From Paenibacillus mangrovi (GTDB taxonomy: Bacteria > Bacillota > Bacilli > Paenibacillales > Paenibacillaceae), in assembly GCF_022898935.1 (NCBI RefSeq), contig NZ_JALIRP010000010.1:62001-126000 (forward strand): a DNA stretch of 64,000 bases, written 5' to 3'. Of this stretch, positions 61,758-64,000 are shown piece after piece. Position numbers and translations under genes: made by a program. Below the pieces are notes generated by a model. That model worked only from the letters and a program-made list of their open reading frames with translations. It searched no databases and was not told where the DNA came from. Numbering within the stretch: position 1 is the stretch's first letter; each line of letters starts with the position of its first letter.

Positions 61758-63526
61758 GAGCTCACCTGCTCTCCTGCATTACCATTCATCCGGGCAATGT
61801 GGTCTGCATATTGTATATGGTACACATCCTGATATGGACCAGGCTCGTTGATCAGCTGATCATGCTTCCCGCGCTGTACAACCTTGCCTTCATTCAGAAC
61901 AAGAATCTCATCGGCATGCCGTAAAGAAGAGATGCGGTGGGCGATAATAAATGTGGTGCGGCCCCGCATAACCTCCTGGAATCCTGATTGGATCTCGTGT
62001 TCGGTTTCCATATCGACCGCGCTTGTCGCGTCATCCAGAATAAGAATTTTCGGATTCTTCAGCAGGGCGCGTGCAATGGCTATACGCTGCTTCTGTCCTC
62101 CTGACAAGCCCATCCCCCGTTCGCCGACAACGGTGTCATAACCATCGGCCATTTCCATGATAAAGTCATGGGCTTTGGCCAGCTTCGCGGCACGGATAAT
62201 CTCATCCATGGAAACATCCTTCATACCATAGGCGATATTGTTACGGATGCTGGAGGAGAACAAGAAGGTCTCTTGGAATACGGAAGCGATCTGGCTCCGC
62301 AGGCTCTTCACTTGAATATCATTAATATTCACGCCATCCAGCTTAATGCTGCCCCCGTTAACATTGTAAGCATGCATCAGCAGCTGAATGATCGTCGATT
62401 TACCTGATCCGGTTCCCCCAAGCAAGCCGATCACCGTTCCTGGAGGCGCCTCCAAATTGATGTCCTGGATCGCAGCCAGCTTGTTTCCGTAAGCAAAGGT
62501 TACATGATTGAAAGTCACATGCCCTTTAACGTCCTCAGAACGAAGTTCAATCGCGTTCTCTTTATCCTGCACGTCAATCGGCTGATTCAGAAGTTCCATG
62601 ACACGTTCCCCCGAGGCCTCCGATTGCGTATAGTTGTTGATGAGGTAACCGATGCTCCACATTGGACCGATGATGTACCAGATTAAGCTGAAGAATGCGA
62701 CCAGCTCACCCAGCGACAACGATTTGTTGATGACAAGGGTCCCCCCGACGCCAAGCAAAATGACGACACAGGTGCACGCCAGCAGCTCCATTAGTGGGAA
62801 GTATCGGCTCCACAAGCCCGACGCATTAATTTGGTTGCTCTTATAACGCTCATTACGCAGCGAGAATTTATCGACCTCGTAAGGCTCGCGCGCAAAGGAT
62901 TTGACTGTTCTTACTCCCGTAATATTTTCCTGAACGGAGGTGGTCAATGCGCTGAGTGCCAGACGCATTTCCTGAAAAGCAGGATGGATACGATTCTCAA
63001 ACTTCAATGCGACAATGGTGAGAAAAGGAACGCTGATCATTGTGAGGAGCGTAAGCTGCCAGCTGATGGACAACATCACAACGGCTCCAAAAACCACCAT
63101 CAGTATCGTATTTAAGATTTGCGGGATACCGAAAGCGATAAACTGGCGAATTGCTTCAAGATCCCCGGTCAGACGGGACATCAGATCGCCTGTTCTGGCC
63201 GTGTCGTAATACCGGAAAGACAAAACTTGCAGTTTCTCGTAGCAGCCGTTCCGTAAACGGTATGCCAGATAGTTCCCCATTCTTCCGCCTAGAAGACCGC
63301 TTAAGAACTGCATAAGCGCTTTCGCAGCCACTACGACAATAACCGCGATGGCCAGCTTGGGAACACTTTCAAATTGCCGCGGCACGATCGCTTCATCGAT
63401 CAGCTTCCGCAGCAGGTTCGGGGTAACAAGCCCCAAGGCAGTCGCTATGGCGAGGCAGAGTATAGATAAATATAAATAACTCCGCTTCTCCCAAAAAAAG
63501 CTCTGCATTTGCCTGAGAACATTCAT
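61754..63526 (-). CDS. ABC exporter half-transporter (membrane domain plus ATPase), subunit 1
   Basis: ATG 63526 behind GAAGGAGGAG; the frame is open 132 bp further up, without a ribosome site. 590 residues. Six membrane helices, then an NBD with Walker A GGTGSGKST, signature GLSGGQKQRIAIARA, Walker B ILILDDATSAVD. Walker B ends in Asp-Asp (not Asp-Glu), so the catalytic glutamate is Asp here; that is typical of the degenerate site in heterodimeric exporters. The gap 63527-64000 (474 bp) shows no complete gene. Confidence 0.93.
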   Translation of the reverse strand: MNVLRQMQSFFWEKRSYLYLSILCLAIATALGLVTPNLLRKLIDEAIVPRQFESVPKLAIAVIVVVAAKALMQFLSGLLGGRMGNYLAYRLRNGCYEKLQVLSFRYYDTARTGDLMSRLTGDLEAIRQFIAFGIPQILNTILMVVFGAVVMLSISWQLTLLTMISVPFLTIVALKFENRIHPAFQEMRLALSALTTSVQENITGVRTVKSFAREPYEVDKFSLRNERYKSNQINASGLWSRYFPLMELLACTCVVILLGVGGTLVINKSLSLGELVAFFSLIWYIIGPMWSIGYLINNYTQSEASGERVMELLNQPIDVQDKENAIELRSEDVKGHVTFNHVTFAYGNKLAAIQDINLEAPPGTVIGLLGGTGSGKSTIIQLLMHAYNVNGGSIKLDGVNINDIQVKSLRSQIASVFQETFLFSSSIRNNIAYGMKDVSMDEIIRAAKLAKAHDFIMEMADGYDTVVGERGMGLSGGQKQRIAIARALLKNPKILILDDATSAVDMETEHEIQSGFQEVMRGRTTFIIAHRISSLRHADEILVLNEGKVVQRGKHDQLINEPGPYQDVYHIQYADHIARMNGNAGEQVSS

Positions 63527-63883
63527 GGTTCTCCTCCTTCGAGTCATCTCCAACTTAATCGCTTCACATGGAAGCGATATTGAATATTTATGAAGTTTAA
63601 CATCGTCTTTCACAGGCGGCAAAGAGGATAACTGGGCATATTTTCGCGGCTTTGGCAATCACTGGGCATTATGTTTGGAAAATCATAAATTACTTATCAA
63701 ATCATAGAAAATCCTCGATATCTCTGCCTATCCCAACAAAAAAAACTTTTCAGTTGTCAAACACCTTCCAATTCATGTTCCAAGGCTCCTCATGATACGC
63801 ACGGCCTCCCGAAAACGCTTTAAATTATGTTAACCAACACAGGAATATAATAGGTGTTTATACATAATAATGGGGTTGCTTAA

Positions 63884-64000
63884 CTAAGCGATAAATGGAC
63901 AAATAATAGGGCTCACTACTGAAATTAGTTCTAGATAATGAGCAAAGTGGCCGCCTCTGCTTCGAAAGAATCGATTCCGTCTCTTTCGCTCCAAAAGCGT
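63884..64000 (-). other. Open frame running off the right edge, possible gene end or dispersed repeat
   Basis: Thirty-eight sense codons end with TAG at 63884. The peptide is rich in Arg and Phe (ERKRRNRFFRSRGGHF) and then hydrophobic. I have an impression of similar short repeated sequences in Paenibacillus genomes but cannot verify it. It could be the tail of a gene, an intergenic repeat or chance. Confidence 0.25.

Noticed and set aside
1..64000. CRISPR arrays, insertion sequences, tRNA or rRNA genes
   Set aside because: Looked for and not seen: no regularly spaced repeats, transposase motifs or recognisable RNA gene sequences.

Overview
The window looks like chromosome from a Gram-positive, low-to-mid-GC Bacillales bacterium, most likely Paenibacillus or a close relative. 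Reasons: almost every gene has a strong AGGAGG-type ribosome site; many genes match Bacillus families (bshB2 with yojF, parE-parC, niaP, namZ, YesM/YesN-type two-component systems); there are many sugar ABC transporters that lack their own ATPase; and there is a large exported modular glycosidase. The genus is an inference. Nearly all genes lie on the minus strand. Only three (27272-27520, 35382-36245, 36253-36972) are on the plus strand. I see no rRNA, tRNA, CRISPR array, insertion sequence or prophage.

Layout. 1-3311: exported GH95-like glycosidase, cut by the left edge. 3680-4345: spermidine-synthase-like protein. 4525-12580: a compact five-gene cassette (SWIM zinc protein, helical-repeat protein, MoxR AAA+ ATPase, DUF5682 protein, VWA protein). 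It resembles what I recall of E. coli yehLMPQ and is the best candidate here for a poorly described system. The DUF5682 protein carries two GxxH motifs and a glutamate like the TraB/ChaN/Tiki hydrolases, so it could be the enzymatic output of the MoxR-VWA machine. 12997-14353: nucleotidyltransferase and a small ORF. 14711-26811: peptidoglycan-recycling regulon (murR, then murQ, ABC importer, anmK, GNAT, PIG-L deacetylase, namZ, nagZ, murK). NamZ and NagZ both lack signal peptides, so muropeptide breakdown appears to be cytoplasmic after ABC import, unlike the secreted-enzyme plus PTS scheme of B. subtilis.

27272-32870: small LSm-like membrane protein, then a second CUT1 sugar operon with a TIM-barrel epimerase and a Gfo/Idh/MocA dehydrogenase. 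33089-33175: tiny holin-like (type I toxin-like) ORF. 33285-40812: mixed genes (HpaB-type monooxygenase, methyltransferases, pseudouridine synthase, bacillithiol deacetylase bshB2 with yojF, niacin-type transporter with a MarR regulator). 40977-45418: parC and parE. 45498-49334: ABC-2 exporter, SGNH hydrolase, secreted CAP protein.

49539-57836: galactose (mgl) ABC transporter behind a sugar-sensing three-component system (binding protein, histidine kinase, AraC-type response regulator). A 12-bp direct repeat spaced 21 bp lies against the mglB promoter and is a likely response-regulator site; a cre site lies just downstream of the promoter of the regulator operon. 58035-59679: purT and a GNAT gene. 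59889-63526: heterodimeric ABC exporter. All statements come from reading the sequence by eye; no database search was run.
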